A stretch of DNA of 64,000 bases, from positions 54,405,562 to 54,469,561 of the forward strand of contig NC_134367.1 in assembly GCF_035582795.1 (NCBI RefSeq), written 5' to 3'. This document shows positions 47,720 to 59,236 of this stretch, one piece after another. Numbering within the stretch: position 1 is the first letter of the stretch; every line of letters begins with the position of its first letter. A program made the position numbers and the translations under genes. A model generated the notes under the pieces. That model was given only the letters and a program-made list of their open reading frames with translations. It was not told where the DNA came from and searched no databases. This DNA comes from Mycteria americana (lineage: Eukaryota; Chordata; Aves; Ciconiiformes; Ciconiidae).

Positions 47720-47785
47720 GACACAGCATTCCCTGAACTCTCACTACCCAAAAAAGATGAAGAACCCAGAATAATGGAAAAGAGG
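47720..47785 (+). CDS. Weak candidate 66-base exon
   Basis: Acceptor ending TTTACAG (AG at 47718-47719), 22 open codons in phase 0 (DTAFPELSLPKKDEEPRIME, then KR), and a good AGG|GTGAGT donor at 47785/47786. Symmetric phase 0-0. No family recognised. At this length an open frame carries little weight; the splice sites are the only real support. Confidence 0.18.
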
Positions 47786-50700
47786 GTGAGTCACTGTTTT
47801 TCCCCAGCCTAACTTTTATGCCATGATACCTAAGCAGTAGGCAACTGGCCCAGTAAGGAGACTGAGTGTGCCTCAGTCTTGGTACATTGGCCCCTTAGAG
47901 TCACTGGAAAGAGAAGGAAGTGCCCCAGGGACTGACTGAGGAGGACTAAAACCCCTTGCTTTGAAGAGAGCAAGTCTACACATGGTCACTGCAGATCACC
48001 CTACTGAGCTAGAAGGCAGGCTAGCTCCTCAGGTATTGGAGGTCTAGCTCGCTTCAGTCTAAACACACTCCTGAGGAAAATGCCAGTTTTATTTATGCTG
48101 TAAACAGCGGCTGAAGTAATTCCTAAAAACTTAGCCATATGTCTATTGCCATAATGGGACGCCCTTCCTCACTCATGTACTCCAGTATCCCTTCCACAAA
48201 TGAGATGAACGATCAACATTTAGACTCATTATAGTACAGGCTGTCATACATTAAAATTCATACGCACGTTTCAGTCTGCGATGGTGAAGAGCGGCACGCC
48301 CCAGTCACTTGAGGAAACTACAAACACAGTGCAGAAGCTCACTGAAGATTTGGACTGATGAAATCTGGAGGATGCATTCACCCTCCTTTCGAAAGCATCA
48401 GGGGATAACATGATCAAAGGAAAAATGCTCCTTAAGCTGTTTATCTTTGCAAAGAATGACCTGATGACATTTAATGGGATGATTAGGCATAGCTATGGTT
48501 TAACGCATATTTAAAAGATTATTTCCATGATTAACTGGTTGTCAGAAAGCAAGTATCTAATGACAATGGAAAAGGAATTTCATCAGTGCCTTCCAAAAGA
48601 TGATTTGCACTCATGGTCTTGATATGCAGCTCTTTAATTGGGTCATCTCTTAGTGGTGTGTCAGAAGCAGAATTGTAGGTTACTTTAAAATTGGATTTTT
48701 AAAATGACATTGAAAGGGGTCTCTTCTCAGGTAGGCTAACAGAATCAGCAGTCAAAGTATCTGAATCTAGATAACAGAGGTGCTATTGTTTCTCACATCA
48801 ATTTACATATGCCTTTTTGGGACAGGAGAGAGAAGGGAAGGATGTAGAGGGGAAAAATATACTTCTGTTGAAGTTAAATACAGACATATGGAGCCTTCAG
48901 ATTTTAGGCCATGGCTTCAATGCTTGAATCCAGACCACTGAAATTATGAGCTGCCACAATTTAGCTTATTAAAAGTCAGAGGAGCCAAAGGACTGACTGA
49001 TATGTGTTGAGTATTATGCAAAAGAGCACACAACACATGATGAAGCCTTCAAACACACGTACAGCTAGAGGCTGAAATTAAGTAACTGCTCCAGCACAAG
49101 GTACAAGCTTTGCAGGAACATGTAAATAAGTCTGATTAACCAGGCACCATACTTCTAAAACGTTCTCCTTTTTTTTTCCCCCTCTTCTGTCTGAAGTATT
49201 GAGGTATCTTTGATCAAGTGGAAGAACACTGGAGGGGTCAGCTTCCATCTCAGATCAAACCCGCAGACTTTGCCATTATTCAGGATTTACATAACATAAA
49301 TGACCAGACTCATTGTATAGGGGAAACCTAGCTGTGTAGCTGTAATGAAGCCACTTTCTTGGGTTTCAGGAAATAGAGAACTTAAGAGGGGTGTCTCCAT
49401 GGCTCCTTTAATAGTTCTCAAGTATTGCTTAGTCGGAGATATTGAATTATCTGACATATTGAAGGGAAAGCAGGGGAATTGTGCCCTCCCCAGCAAAACA
49501 TCTTCTCTGTCCCTCTGTGCAGGTTTTCTCACAACACAAGGAAAACTAGCCCATAATTTGGCTTATGTTTTCCTATTTGCACAGGGGAACTCAAATAAAT
49601 GAGCTCATAATGAACAATCTGCCAGCAAGCACTGCAAACATATTATTTACACAGAACCACACACCAGAATACCTGCATAATCAAAAGTACACCTGCAGCT
49701 TTAATTATATGAAAATCATGTCAACAAAGAGCAACAGAAGCACCATGTTTCCAGCTTTTTATTTTAAACCCCATGTTTCATTTCAGTCTTACAGAGGCTT
49801 TCAGATCCAGAAGTTAATTCTAAGGTTGACTGTAGAGGCTGGACTGATTCTAGGCTCTAGGCTGACTGAGGAAGCCAAAAAATAATATTTTTTCCCAGCT
49901 GATGGCCTCCCATACTAGAAGACAAATGTCTACAAAAGTGTTCCTGACTTTTTACTGCTCTGTGATTTTTGGCTGACCCTTATTTTAGGTGTTTAGCCCA
50001 AATATTGTGTTAAGTGTCAAAAGTGATACCCACTGTTGCCTCAAAGGCTAAAGATGTTTCAAAATTCACCTTGCTATACAACAAAGCTAAAAGAACAGGG
50101 TCAGAGTGACTTTCTCTCAGTACCATTACAGAACTTCATTAAAACTGAAAACCATTTTATCATTAAAACTGTATTTTCTCTTTGTTTTTAGCTTCCAGTT
50201 TCCATAGCCCTAATCCAGTCTTTTTGCCCTTTTGGTGTTTATATATAGCTATGGGAGCTTATACAACCACTTCCCTAGAAAACAAATCTTCAGTAGTAAT
50301 TAAGTTCTAATAACATACTACAGATACAGACAAATTAGCAGCTTCAGCACTCAGAGGGAGGTATAACACAGCTATTGCATTTATTTGTGTAGCACATTTG
50401 TGTTATCAGTCATAAAAGGTAAAGAATTTTCTACCTCTTTTCACTTCATCTTCCTATGCAGCTAACATTCTTAGGCAGGTTTGCTGAGGAAACATTTTTT
50501 TTCTGCAAAAGTTTGTAAGATTTCCAAGAAGAAATTCTACATTGGAACCAAAAAGTCAAAACAAACTTCAAAAATTGGTATTCTCTAAAAATATCAAAAC
50601 AAACACTTGTTAAAAATTAACTTACTACCTTTAATTGACTTCTAATCAAAAGTCTTCATGAACTGAGAAAATTAAAACCATGGCTTTTGCTAATGCCAAC

Positions 50701-50840
50701 TTTCTGGCAATTTCATACTTTTGCAGGGAGCAAAATAGTTTGAGAAAAAAGTCTAAAGAGATATCTAGAAAAATACATCAATGTGTCTCAGCTTGGAAAG
50801 AACTGAAGGGACAAACCATCTCGTTTGTGCTTGCCTTTAG
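47786..50840. other. Intergenic; possible conserved noncoding stretch
   Basis: 48400-48640 is AT-rich, non-repetitive and rich in homeodomain-like cores (ttaatggg, gattaact), which could reflect a distal enhancer. No gene is seen. A 106-codon plus frame (49565-49885) lacks motifs. Confidence 0.2.
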
Positions 50841-51040
50841 TGGCCTCCAAACCAGCAACAGCCCAGGGCTTGAGTGAATGCAGTCCACGAGTCAGTACTC
50901 AAATCACTTTTCACAGTGTCCTCACTGGCTTTAAAGAGCTGCCAGCGGTATGGAGCTGCAGCGGCTGTGTGGATGGAGAGTATGGGGAGGCTGGTGAACC
51001 ATGCACTCACCCGCTGTATGGGAGCACACTTATACATTGA
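50841..51040 (+). CDS. Candidate terminal exon, unknown gene
   Basis: Acceptor TTGCCTTTAG (AG at 50839-50840), then an open frame of 65 full codons to TGA at 51038-51040, entering in phase 1. Composition is protein-like (ECSPRVSTQITFHSVLTGF, then SCSGCVDGEYGEAGEPCTH), with four cysteines in the second half and ending YGSTLIH. It is GC-richer than its flanks and carries several CpGs. The minus strand over the same bases (51037-50837) is also open for 66 codons and contains a CGG|GTGAGT donor, so strand is not secure. No family recognised. Confidence 0.28.
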
Positions 51041-51508
51041 GCTGTACTACTGAGAGAAAGAAAGGAGCACTCCAGCCATTTTAGTTCCCTGTTAAATCCA
51101 CATTTTCCTTGCCTAGAATTTGGACTTGAGTTGCCCCTACTCAATCTTGTAATGTTTCAGTTTTCCCTACTAATAGTCAGTTTTGCAAAATACAATATGA
51201 AGATGATTTGAAGTGACCATTGACAGTTTAAAAACTCATAAGAAGGATGATTTTGAAATCTTCTGAAATATAAATGAGAACATTTTTACAAGGTTTTCCC
51301 CAGACTCCTATAAATACTGACGTTTTCAGGCTGAGACACATCATAAAGTCCTCTCCTTTGCTTTTTTTCTCTGCAAGGATGATACTTGAAAGCCAAAGAA
51401 CAAATGGGTGAAGGCATATGTCTACCACAACCAAAGCAGATCACTGTTTGATAAAATTTTCCTCATTACTCATGTTTAAAGAAAGTCTTTGGAGGGTTGG
51501 AGAATTTG
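51041..51508. other. Intergenic, nothing recognised
   Basis: AT-rich; no open frame with context. Confidence 0.3.
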
Positions 51509-51830
51509 TCTTTTTCTTTGTCTTTGTTTCTCTTTCCTTCTCTCTTTCTCTCTTTCTCTGTGTCTCCCTCTTTCTCTCTTTCTCCCTTTTTCTCTTTCTC
51601 CTTCCTTCCTTCCTTTCATTCTTTCTTTTTCTTTCTTTCTTTCTTTCCTTTCCTTCTTTCTTTTTTCTTTCCTTTTTCTTTCTTTCCTTCTCTGTTTCTC
51701 ACTTTCTCTCTCTTTCTTTCTCTCTTTCTTTCTCTTACTCTCTTTCTCTTTCTGTCTTTCCCTTTCTTTCTCTTTCTCTCCTCTTGTCTCCTTGTCTCCT
51801 TCTCTCCTTCTTTCCACTATTCCTTCCCTC
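51509..51830 (+). repeat. Long polypyrimidine tract (CTTT/CCTT/CTCTTT)n
   Basis: About 320 bases almost wholly C and T on the plus strand, with shifting CTTT, CCTT, TCTCTTT and TGTCTCC units. All three plus frames and one minus frame (lysine/glutamate/arginine-rich) stay open because the tract lacks stops; these are not genes. Such homopurine-homopyrimidine runs can form intramolecular triplexes and are replication-slippage hotspots. Confidence 0.95.
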
Positions 51831-52095
51831 GACCCAAAGAAACCAGCAAAATAGATTAATTTTGGAGATTTCCTTTCTTCCTCTTCTTTAGTCTTGTGGT
51901 AACCACTTCTCTGGAGTCAGTGCACCCACTCCCTGTGTTTGGCAGAGGACACAGGTCAGTATCAGGGTGGGAAGAGTGGGCTATTATCTTACCTACACAC
52001 TTCTGCACATGCTGTCAGGATCAGGCCTAGATTTCATGTCACTTCACATAGGCACAAGCTGGTGCTCCCAGAGCTGTGGCACTTGATACCAGGTT
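51831..52095. other. Intergenic, nothing recognised
   Basis: Flank between the polypyrimidine tract and a long open frame. No motif. Confidence 0.3.
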
Positions 52096-52689
52096 ATGCC
52101 TCCACAAGGCAGCTCTCAAAATGGACATACTGCTGGCCTTGCCTTTCCTATGGCTCCATCCTCCTGGACAGACTTACTAACTGGCCACGGAGGTTTTCAG
52201 GATCACTTTTATTGGGAAGGGACTAGAATGAGAGTTTGGGGAGCTGGAGGTACTTTTAATGTCCTCCTAATACCAATCACTTTGTCAAGGTGGGAGAGTC
52301 AGTACTTGATATTGTCTGTGTTGGTTCTTTTAGTTTACATGAGACTTTTGCTTCACATGGCACTCAGGTTCAGAAGCTGTGAACAAACAAAGTCTTCTGC
52401 CCTTCTAAAATTATCTGAAACTTTTTTCTGTGTCCTCTTCCTCAGACACAACCATGGTGTCTTTATTTGGGCAAAATTCCTGCTATTGTTGTCAGCAAGG
52501 GAGCAAGAGACCAGGACCAAGCCTTCTGCTAAGATGGTGGCTTCCCCTATGAATGGTAATTATTGCATGTCTAAGGCTATTCTTTTTCAACTAGAGCTTC
52601 TGACAGACTTGCGGTGGCATTTTAAAATTGGGTGTCTCAGCTATTCACTCCCTGAGCTGCCCACCCCACCCCCGGGGGGACACTGCTAG
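52096..52689 (+). CDS. Long open frame of unknown nature (197 codons)
   Basis: Second-longest low-complexity-free frame in the window. Two hydrophobic stretches are visible (LILSVLVLLVYMRLLLHMAL near residues 91-110, and a second around FCVLFLR and AKFLLLLS near 131-151), suggesting a membrane protein if translated. The ends are proline/glycine-rich (ending TPPPGGHC). No signal peptide, domain, splice context or promoter is evident, and no family is recognised. Probably a chance frame, possibly a retroelement relic. Confidence 0.13.
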   Translation: MPPQGSSQNGHTAGLAFPMAPSSWTDLLTGHGGFQDHFYWEGTRMRVWGAGGTFNVLLIPITLSRWESQYLILSVLVLLVYMRLLLHMALRFRSCEQTKSSALLKLSETFFCVLFLRHNHGVFIWAKFLLLLSAREQETRTKPSAKMVASPMNGNYCMSKAILFQLELLTDLRWHFKIGCLSYSLPELPTPPPGGHC

Positions 52690-55600
52690 CCCCAGGACAG
52701 CATCATCTAAGCTGCTCACAGCTCAGCTTCTGTTTTCAGCTGGTCATGTAAGGTAAACCAGCTCTGATTTCAGTTTATCTTAGTGTGTTGCACAAATCAC
52801 TGTGGTAATTCAAATGCTCCTTTATAGGAGATCCCTAACTTGTGGGCAACGCCATCCAGAAGACAGGCAGGGCAGACAGCTAGAGGCTGTCTTCAGACAT
52901 CTGATTTTAATTTACTGCAGTGAGTTGGGCAGAGTTCTTATTTTCATGTACTTCCATTTGGGAGTAGGTTGGATTTCCAAAAACACTAAGTGGTTCAGGA
53001 GCATAACTACTGTAAAAAATTAATCAGACTAGTGAGCCTAAGTCACTTTGGGACAGCTAAGAATTTCACTGATCACAGATAGAGCATTTTTAATATCCTC
53101 TTCCGTTTGCCTTCTAGCATAAGGACGCTCTGGTTTATTTATGCTTCATTTATTATGAAAAAACACCCAATATTTCATGTCAACAAGATAGTCAGTGCTT
53201 GTATCTAGTGGGAAGCAGCATGATGCAATCACTATTAGGACAAAGTTTTCGTCTCTTCTAGAGGGGAAAGGCAGGATATCCCAAATAAGCGACACACATT
53301 TATTCAGACTCTTCCTCATGATGAAAACCATCAGCTAAGTTTCACACAGAGGCAAACACAGCCTTCGTATAACCTCAGCAAAATCAGTGACAGTATTATC
53401 AGGGTTGAATATATCTGTGTATCTTAATGCAAACATATTTACAGCATATGCGCACACTGTATAGCCACAGACCTACACTTTTGGTCTGTGACAAATAAGG
53501 TCAGCATATTAAAAAAAAAAAAAAAGAAGACAACAAAGAAGCTGCATAAAAACACATCCTGTATTGACTGAAAGTCCTGAAATCCATTACACTGCCAGCT
53601 AGGAAAAATGGAAAGCAACCCACTTAAAAAGGTCACCTAATGAACTGATTTCTCCCACCTCTGAACAAAGAGCACTTGGAGAAAGACAACAAAATTGTCA
53701 AAACACAGACACCAGCAAAGCAATAAGGAATAATTTTCTTTTCCACTAATGTGCATTAGTTCTAAGCTCAAAGTCTTGCTGTGCTCCACAGCAATGCAGA
53801 ACTCTTCTAAATACCCCAGCAACTGCCTTTTAATCTTAGAGCAGAGTGGAGAGGAAAAGACACACTGTACATGGACCTTAGCATTAATGCTTGAACCCTT
53901 CCCTCTATCTTTCCACTGCTTGCTTTGTTTCAAGTGTGTGGTCCATGACACAAATTCACTTCATTGTTAGATCAAAGAAGGCATTTTAGCTTACACCCCA
54001 CAGGCATGTAGTTCACAGACAAATTATTCCCAGTTTCCACTTCTATACTTCAAATGTGTTAAGAATACAGCACGAAAGCTAAAAATAGTTCAGTGTGTAT
54101 GCTGTATAAATACAAATAATGAGGGCTCCCTTCATTTAGTCCTTTCCAAATCTCAAGCTTTTAATAGCAGAGATAAATGGCTTGATCTTCTCATGAAGTT
54201 TATCAGCCTTGACGGGACTGAAGAGAAATTCATTCTGATTTAATGTCTGTAAGGAATCCTTGGTAAAGTGAATCCAGTGGCGTCCCACTCATTTCCTACT
54301 GAACTGTAGCTGACCTCTTTCTACCCCTTTGCAATGTGCAAAATTGGCAACCTCCAAAAAAACCAGTTCCTCTAAGTCAAAGCAGAGATTCGTCAAACAA
54401 ACAGCCTGATCTACAGACAGGATTTTAGTCTCAGGTCCTCTAATGTTCTCACAGGGAGAATGAACATGTAGAGTGGAATTCCTCACCTTGCACAGAGAGC
54501 AGGAGAGAGGTCCTCCCGTTCAAACACAAGTCTTTTAATTCAGTTGTCACTGTGACCTTTGGAGGAGACATCTGAAAGCTACATTGATTTTAAAAGGGGA
54601 CATAACCCTCATGATTCCGAAACTCTGCAGAATAACTCAAACATTTTGAGTCACATTAATGTAATCTAGAAGAGGTTTTCAGTGTTGCCATCTGCACCTA
54701 AGTGAGTCACCTTTGGCTCCCTTCACAGTCAATGCAGAGAACATAGTATTTCTAGTTTCATATTTGTCTCATGCTAACACAGAGGTATGAATTAAGTCAT
54801 GTGGATCATGACCTAAAAGTGACTTTTCTTCTTTACACAGCTATAAAAGCAGCAAAGGGTGATGACTTAGGATGTAGACATCTACCTGTAAATGTCCAAA
54901 CTTAATTTTTTCAGCCCAAAACTGTAACTGGATTTCATTCTGTTTAAGAGGGCCAGCAGTAGACTTCATACCTATGTTCTTTATTACCAAAGTACATGTG
55001 CCAGTAATGAACGGAAACATGCCAGCTCTTAGGTGAAAAGATCACCCCAGGGGGTCAGGGGATTTTGCAATTCTGTTTCCGAGGCCTGACCATGAGGGCT
55101 CCGTGGTGTTGGGTTTACGTTACCACACCTACCAGTGCCACCATTTCTTACAGACAACTGACAGTATAATAAACATCATCCCTAGAGAGGCAATCATTTT
55201 CAGTCATTATCAATCTGTTAGGGATTTATGATGCACTGTTTTGTTGCATCATTTTTCAGATCACTCCCAGGCAAAGACACAGCCTGGAAGGCTGGATAGA
55301 CAGCTACTCAAAAGCCTACACAGACAATGCAGGGTCATATTAGCAAAGTCATAACATTTCCTTCTTCTTTTGTATCTTCCATGTAATTTATTCAAGGAAA
55401 TATTGACCACAAAACAGACAGGGTGTGCTCAGCCCCTTCTTGGCTTTGAGAGTTTTGCTTTATATTGTATATGTTGTAGTTTGCAGCCAACTCTCAGCAC
55501 AAAGTACGATCCCTCAGAATTTCTTCTTGCGAACAGATCTTGAAAACTGAGTTTGGACCACCAAAGTCAATAGGAATATTTCAGGAACAGGACTATAAAA

Positions 55601-56184
55601 TCACTGCAAAGACAGTAAGCAAGCTCCCCCATTGTATGCCAGCTTATTTGTTGTGCCTTGCCAGTCAGTCAAGAGGGATTTATGCATTGCTGATGAAGAG
55701 CAGCCTTAGCTAGTAAATTTGGCATAATATGAATAAGCATCTGTTTATAGCTAGAAAGAAAAGCCAAAATGTTTCATAATAGCAACCCCTTTAAAAACAT
55801 TCCCATTTCATTTTAAACCAGACAGAACCATAAATGTCTTCTTTATACCTAAAACTCTACTTCTAGACGATAGTTGTCCTAATGGCTTCCATTAGTTGGT
55901 ACAACTTAAGCATTACAGTTATATGATTTCTTGAATGTTTACTAAAATATTGCTTTATACTTGTAGGACCACAAAGCAATCTAGCTCTCAAGCCTCGCCT
56001 GCAGCAAGATAGATGAACTGACAGTTACAGTTACATGCTTTCACTTCTGCTTGTGTCTACCTTCCACAAAATCATTATGTAAAAGAAAATGTACTACAAA
56101 AATCCACATACAAATTCATTGACAGGAGTATCTGCAAGTCCTTCCCCTGATTGCAGCAACATATTACTTTTCACATAGTTGTCC
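52690..56184. other. Intergenic, nothing recognised
   Basis: Includes a poly(A)-like run at 53511-53525 and short frames (up to 104 codons). A terminal-exon-like stretch after a TTGTAG acceptor near 55968 is only about 15 codons and is not called. Confidence 0.3.
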
Positions 56185-56340
56185 TTGCACAGTGCACCTT
56201 TATCCATACTTTACAGATGAGAAAGCAAGGCAGAGCAAAGTGAAGCAAAATGATCTGCCCAAGGTCAAACAGGAAATGTGCAACAAAGCCAGGAACTGAT
56301 CTGTTGATTCCTGAGTCCCAAGCTAGCACCTATCTTCAAG
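56185..56340 (+). mobile_element. MIR SINE relic
   Basis: Clear MIR wording in order: 'tccatactttacagatgaga', 'gatctgcccaaggtcaaaca', 'aagccaggaactgatctgtt', 'cctgagtcccaagctagcac'. This is the best-preserved MIR in the window. Confidence 0.6.
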
Positions 56341-56414
56341 TCTAGCTCTGGTTTCTTACAGTGTTGCCAGTACAATATTTAAGCCTTGATCCTTTAATCC
56401 CTAGAGGGTGAAAA

Positions 56415-56510
56415 GCGATACATACCATTATTTCTATTTTTAAAATGCAAGACCAGAAGAGGAAACCCTGTGCAGAAGGTAAATATTTCAAAGGTCTTAC
56501 CATCACGCCT
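56415..56510 (+). mobile_element. Possible second MIR fragment
   Basis: 'ccattatttctatttttaaa' followed by 'gaagaggaaaccctgtgcag' and 'ttcaaaggtctta' loosely follows a MIR 5' core, 80 bases downstream of a better copy. Low-confidence match. Confidence 0.25.
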
Positions 56511-57430
56511 CTCTATCACTGAAGAAATGATGAGGCTGGCACTCAGCATGATCTGTACTTCTAACAACGAAGGAAAAAAACCGCTGCAAGACGGACAGTA
56601 ATTTGGAGTCCAGTGATACCTATTTGTGATGCACATCTATCTTGCTCGTGTCACTCAGCTCACTGACAAATATAAACAGTGATCATCTGCTAACAGTTAG
56701 CTCTGTCTAAACATAGTGTGCTCTTCATTACCTAACTGTTCACACCTCTCCCCATAGGCTGCAAGGCAGCAAAAGAAATAGAGGCAGAATGTGTATCCGT
56801 GCAGCACAACTGCCTGAGTAAATGAACAGCAGGCTTTTTGCACTGCACTGTTAACCTGCCAGTTAACTCAGCAGTTGGGTAGCCTCCATCGGGACCTCGG
56901 AAAGTCACCAGTTCAAAGCCTTACACAAGTGTCTGCATCACTCACTTTATGTATGTGGAATTTGCTGGGCTTGGACACCTTAGGAGTCCTTCCTGGTGCA
57001 GAACTTGTCTGCTTTTGGGGGTAAAGGAGGGGAAAAGAGCAACAAAATTGTGAAGACGCTGTAGGACTCAATAGCTCAAGCTACGTGTGATATGAAAGTG
57101 TTGCCACAGTTTTGTAATTATCAAAATTCTGGATGTATATCATAATCCAATATGAATGAGTTTTTTCTGGAAAGTAAAGAAATATTGTCTAAATCTAGCT
57201 CCTCTGAAACATTACAGATTCAGGAACACTATCTGCAAAATTACTCCTCTTTATACAGGAGTTTAGTTGTATTGAATGGATTATGACTGGAGTTAGTCAG
57301 AAATGTCTCCGTGGAACAATTCATTTTGTTAGAACAAAAGCATTTCATGGGAACATACCTGAGTGAAACAAGGAACTTGAATTTAAATCTCCTAGAGCCT
57401 AAAAGGTACTGCTTACCCTGGAGGAGGATT
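56511..57430. other. Intergenic, nothing recognised
   Basis: Short frames only. Confidence 0.3.
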
Positions 57431-57459
57431 TTCTTACAGTTACCTGGTAACTGTAAGAA
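57431..57459. repeat. Perfect 14-bp inverted repeat, 1-base spacer
   Basis: TTCTTACAGTTACC (57431-57444), T, then its exact reverse complement (57446-57459). It is followed by two copies of 'tgtttatata' (57464-57473 and 57490-57499). With a 1-base spacer it is more suited to a dimeric protein site or cruciform than a microRNA hairpin. Confidence 0.85.
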
Positions 57460-58798
57460 CTTCTGTTTATATAAGAAACAAAAGCATTTTGTTTATATAA
57501 TTAAGTGAGGGGAGAGCTCATTACCCATCAGTCATAAGGCTGATGACCCTGGCTTGCAGCCTCTATTGGGTTTAACTGGCGAGCGTGGAGGGGACAGTTC
57601 CTGCTGCCCATCTCACTGCTGGCCATGCCGGCTTTCTGTCCGTCTCGCAGGAGCAGTAAGTGCAATATATATGCTGGCTGCTCAGCCACCCTCATTTGCA
57701 GCCGCATATACCCACAACCAACCATCCATTTCTTTACATTAGCCACCTTGAGAGTTAACACCAAGCCACAGAATGAGACAACACCCATCCTGCTGCCTCT
57801 GCTACGCAGGTCTGGTGGCAGCATGGGGTGGGCAGCTGAAGGCAGCAGTTTGTTGTTAAAAACTCAGAATGGCCATAGGGGCTGATGTATGGAAGATGGA
57901 CAGAAAGCGACTTCAATGCGTATTATTTCACATAGTCTGTCTGCATTGTCACTAGGGTAGTTTCCTGTCTGATATGAACATTTTTTAATCTCAGCATTTC
58001 ACATGAGAGAAATTTTCTGTCTCCAGGTTCTAGCTGTGTTTGGTCAGCATTAGTGCCACCGAAACCTGAAGCAGGGCCAAAGTTTATATTCCCCTGAAAT
58101 AATAAGGAAAAGGCTCAATAATACTGCATGAACTTTATAATGTTAACAGGGAGGTAGGAAGTTTCATTTTCATTGGTTGTGTCAAGTTTTGGTAGGTACA
58201 GGCCGCTTTGAAAGGAAAACAACAGCAGCAACTATGACTGGAAAAATGCGTTAGGGAAATAGAGTAAGACTCTTCACCCACCCATGGAAAGCCACAGAAA
58301 ATTAGGACCAGACACCATTTGGCTGGCTCACACAGCCACTGTCCCAGCAACTAACTGGCTGACTCCTGGCGTTTCTGCACCAATCTGATTGACCAGCCAG
58401 TGCAATCCTAAAGCATGCCTCACACCATATTTTTCATTGTAAATGCCTCAGAAATGTCTGTTTCAACACCCATGCTTTTCATGAAACTGCCATTTTACAG
58501 TGCACAGTTAACTGATCCTCAGTCAGGTCTGAAAGCCGCTTCAAAGCTCTGTACAAATGCTTGCGTCTTCGCTGTTTCTGCATTCACCGTGTGTGTGTCT
58601 TGAAACACAACCTCCCAAAAAAATGCAGCAAATGCATGGTTTTTTATAAAAATAAAATACTGCATGAGTTTTAGGCCTTGCCTAGAATAAACTATACATG
58701 CCATAGCTATCTTGCCCCTAGCCTTCTGCTTTTCCATCTAGCTTGCCCCTTTGCCCATCTATGGCTGTTGCACCTTCTGCTTGTTGAGATTAACATGC
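57460..58798. other. Intergenic, nothing recognised
   Basis: A moderately GC-rich patch (57540-57850) has overlapping frames on both strands (up to 98 codons) with no splice context or motif. Confidence 0.3.
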
Positions 58799-58876
58799 CA
58801 TATTTGTGTACATATGTGTATACACAGCATACTGCATATGCATTGCATGCACACAATACACATTGTGTGTGCATGT
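58799..58876. repeat. Alternating purine-pyrimidine stretch with hairpin
   Basis: Runs of GTGTACATATGTGTATACAC and similar alternation, ending in an imperfect inverted repeat (GCATGCACACAAT at 58845-58857 against ATTGTGTGTGCATG at 58862-58875). Such sequence is prone to Z-DNA or cruciform formation. Confidence 0.6.
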
Positions 58877-59119
58877 GGTTTAGATAGATACGGGGAAATG
58901 TGCATTACTCCTGATCAGGAAAACATCACATAGCAAGGTTATCTATCTACTTTAACATACCTATAATTAAGCCAAGTGATTCATTGTATGAGAGCCAAGA
59001 AACTTAAATTGTATATTATTTTCGGCTCTTTGATGTGAGTGTGAATTTTACTGGCTTAAATATTTTAAAGGTTATGCTCATTTTATCATAATTTCCATTT
59101 TATTTGATCTTTCTTTTAG
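58877..59119. other. Flank of a candidate terminal exon
   Basis: AT-rich; ends in a strong pyrimidine tract. Confidence 0.25.
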
Positions 59120-59207
59120 GGTGTTTTCACCTAAAAAAGAAAGGAAATATAAGAAAAATGAAGAGGAAAACCAATTATTTTTAAAAGTGCAAAGCAATGA
59201 GGCTTAA
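59120..59207 (+). CDS. Candidate terminal exon with nearby poly(A) signal
   Basis: Strong acceptor (ttgatctttcttttag, AG at 59118-59119). Base 59120 completes a split codon (phase 2), then 28 codons (VFSPKKERKYKKNEEENQLF, then LKVQSNEA) run to TAA at 59205-59207. AATAAA at 59231-59236 lies 24 bases after the stop. The charged, lysine/glutamate-rich peptide is partly explained by AT/A-rich composition, so chance is likely. The acceptor plus poly(A) pairing is the reason to list it. Confidence 0.22.
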
Positions 59208-59230
59208 ATAATACATCAGCATTTAAAGAA

Positions 59231-59236
59231 AATAAA
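59231..59236 (+). terminator. AATAAA poly(A) signal
   Basis: Canonical hexamer just downstream of the candidate stop at 59205-59207. Frequent by chance in AT-rich DNA. Confidence 0.2.

Noticed and set aside
51418..51891. Long Ser/Phe/Leu-rich frames (plus) and a Lys/Glu/Arg-rich frame (minus)
   Set aside because: They are translations of a stop-free polypyrimidine repeat, present in all plus frames at once.
57431..57459. Palindrome as a microRNA precursor
   Set aside because: A 1-base spacer leaves no workable terminal loop and the 14-bp stem is too short.
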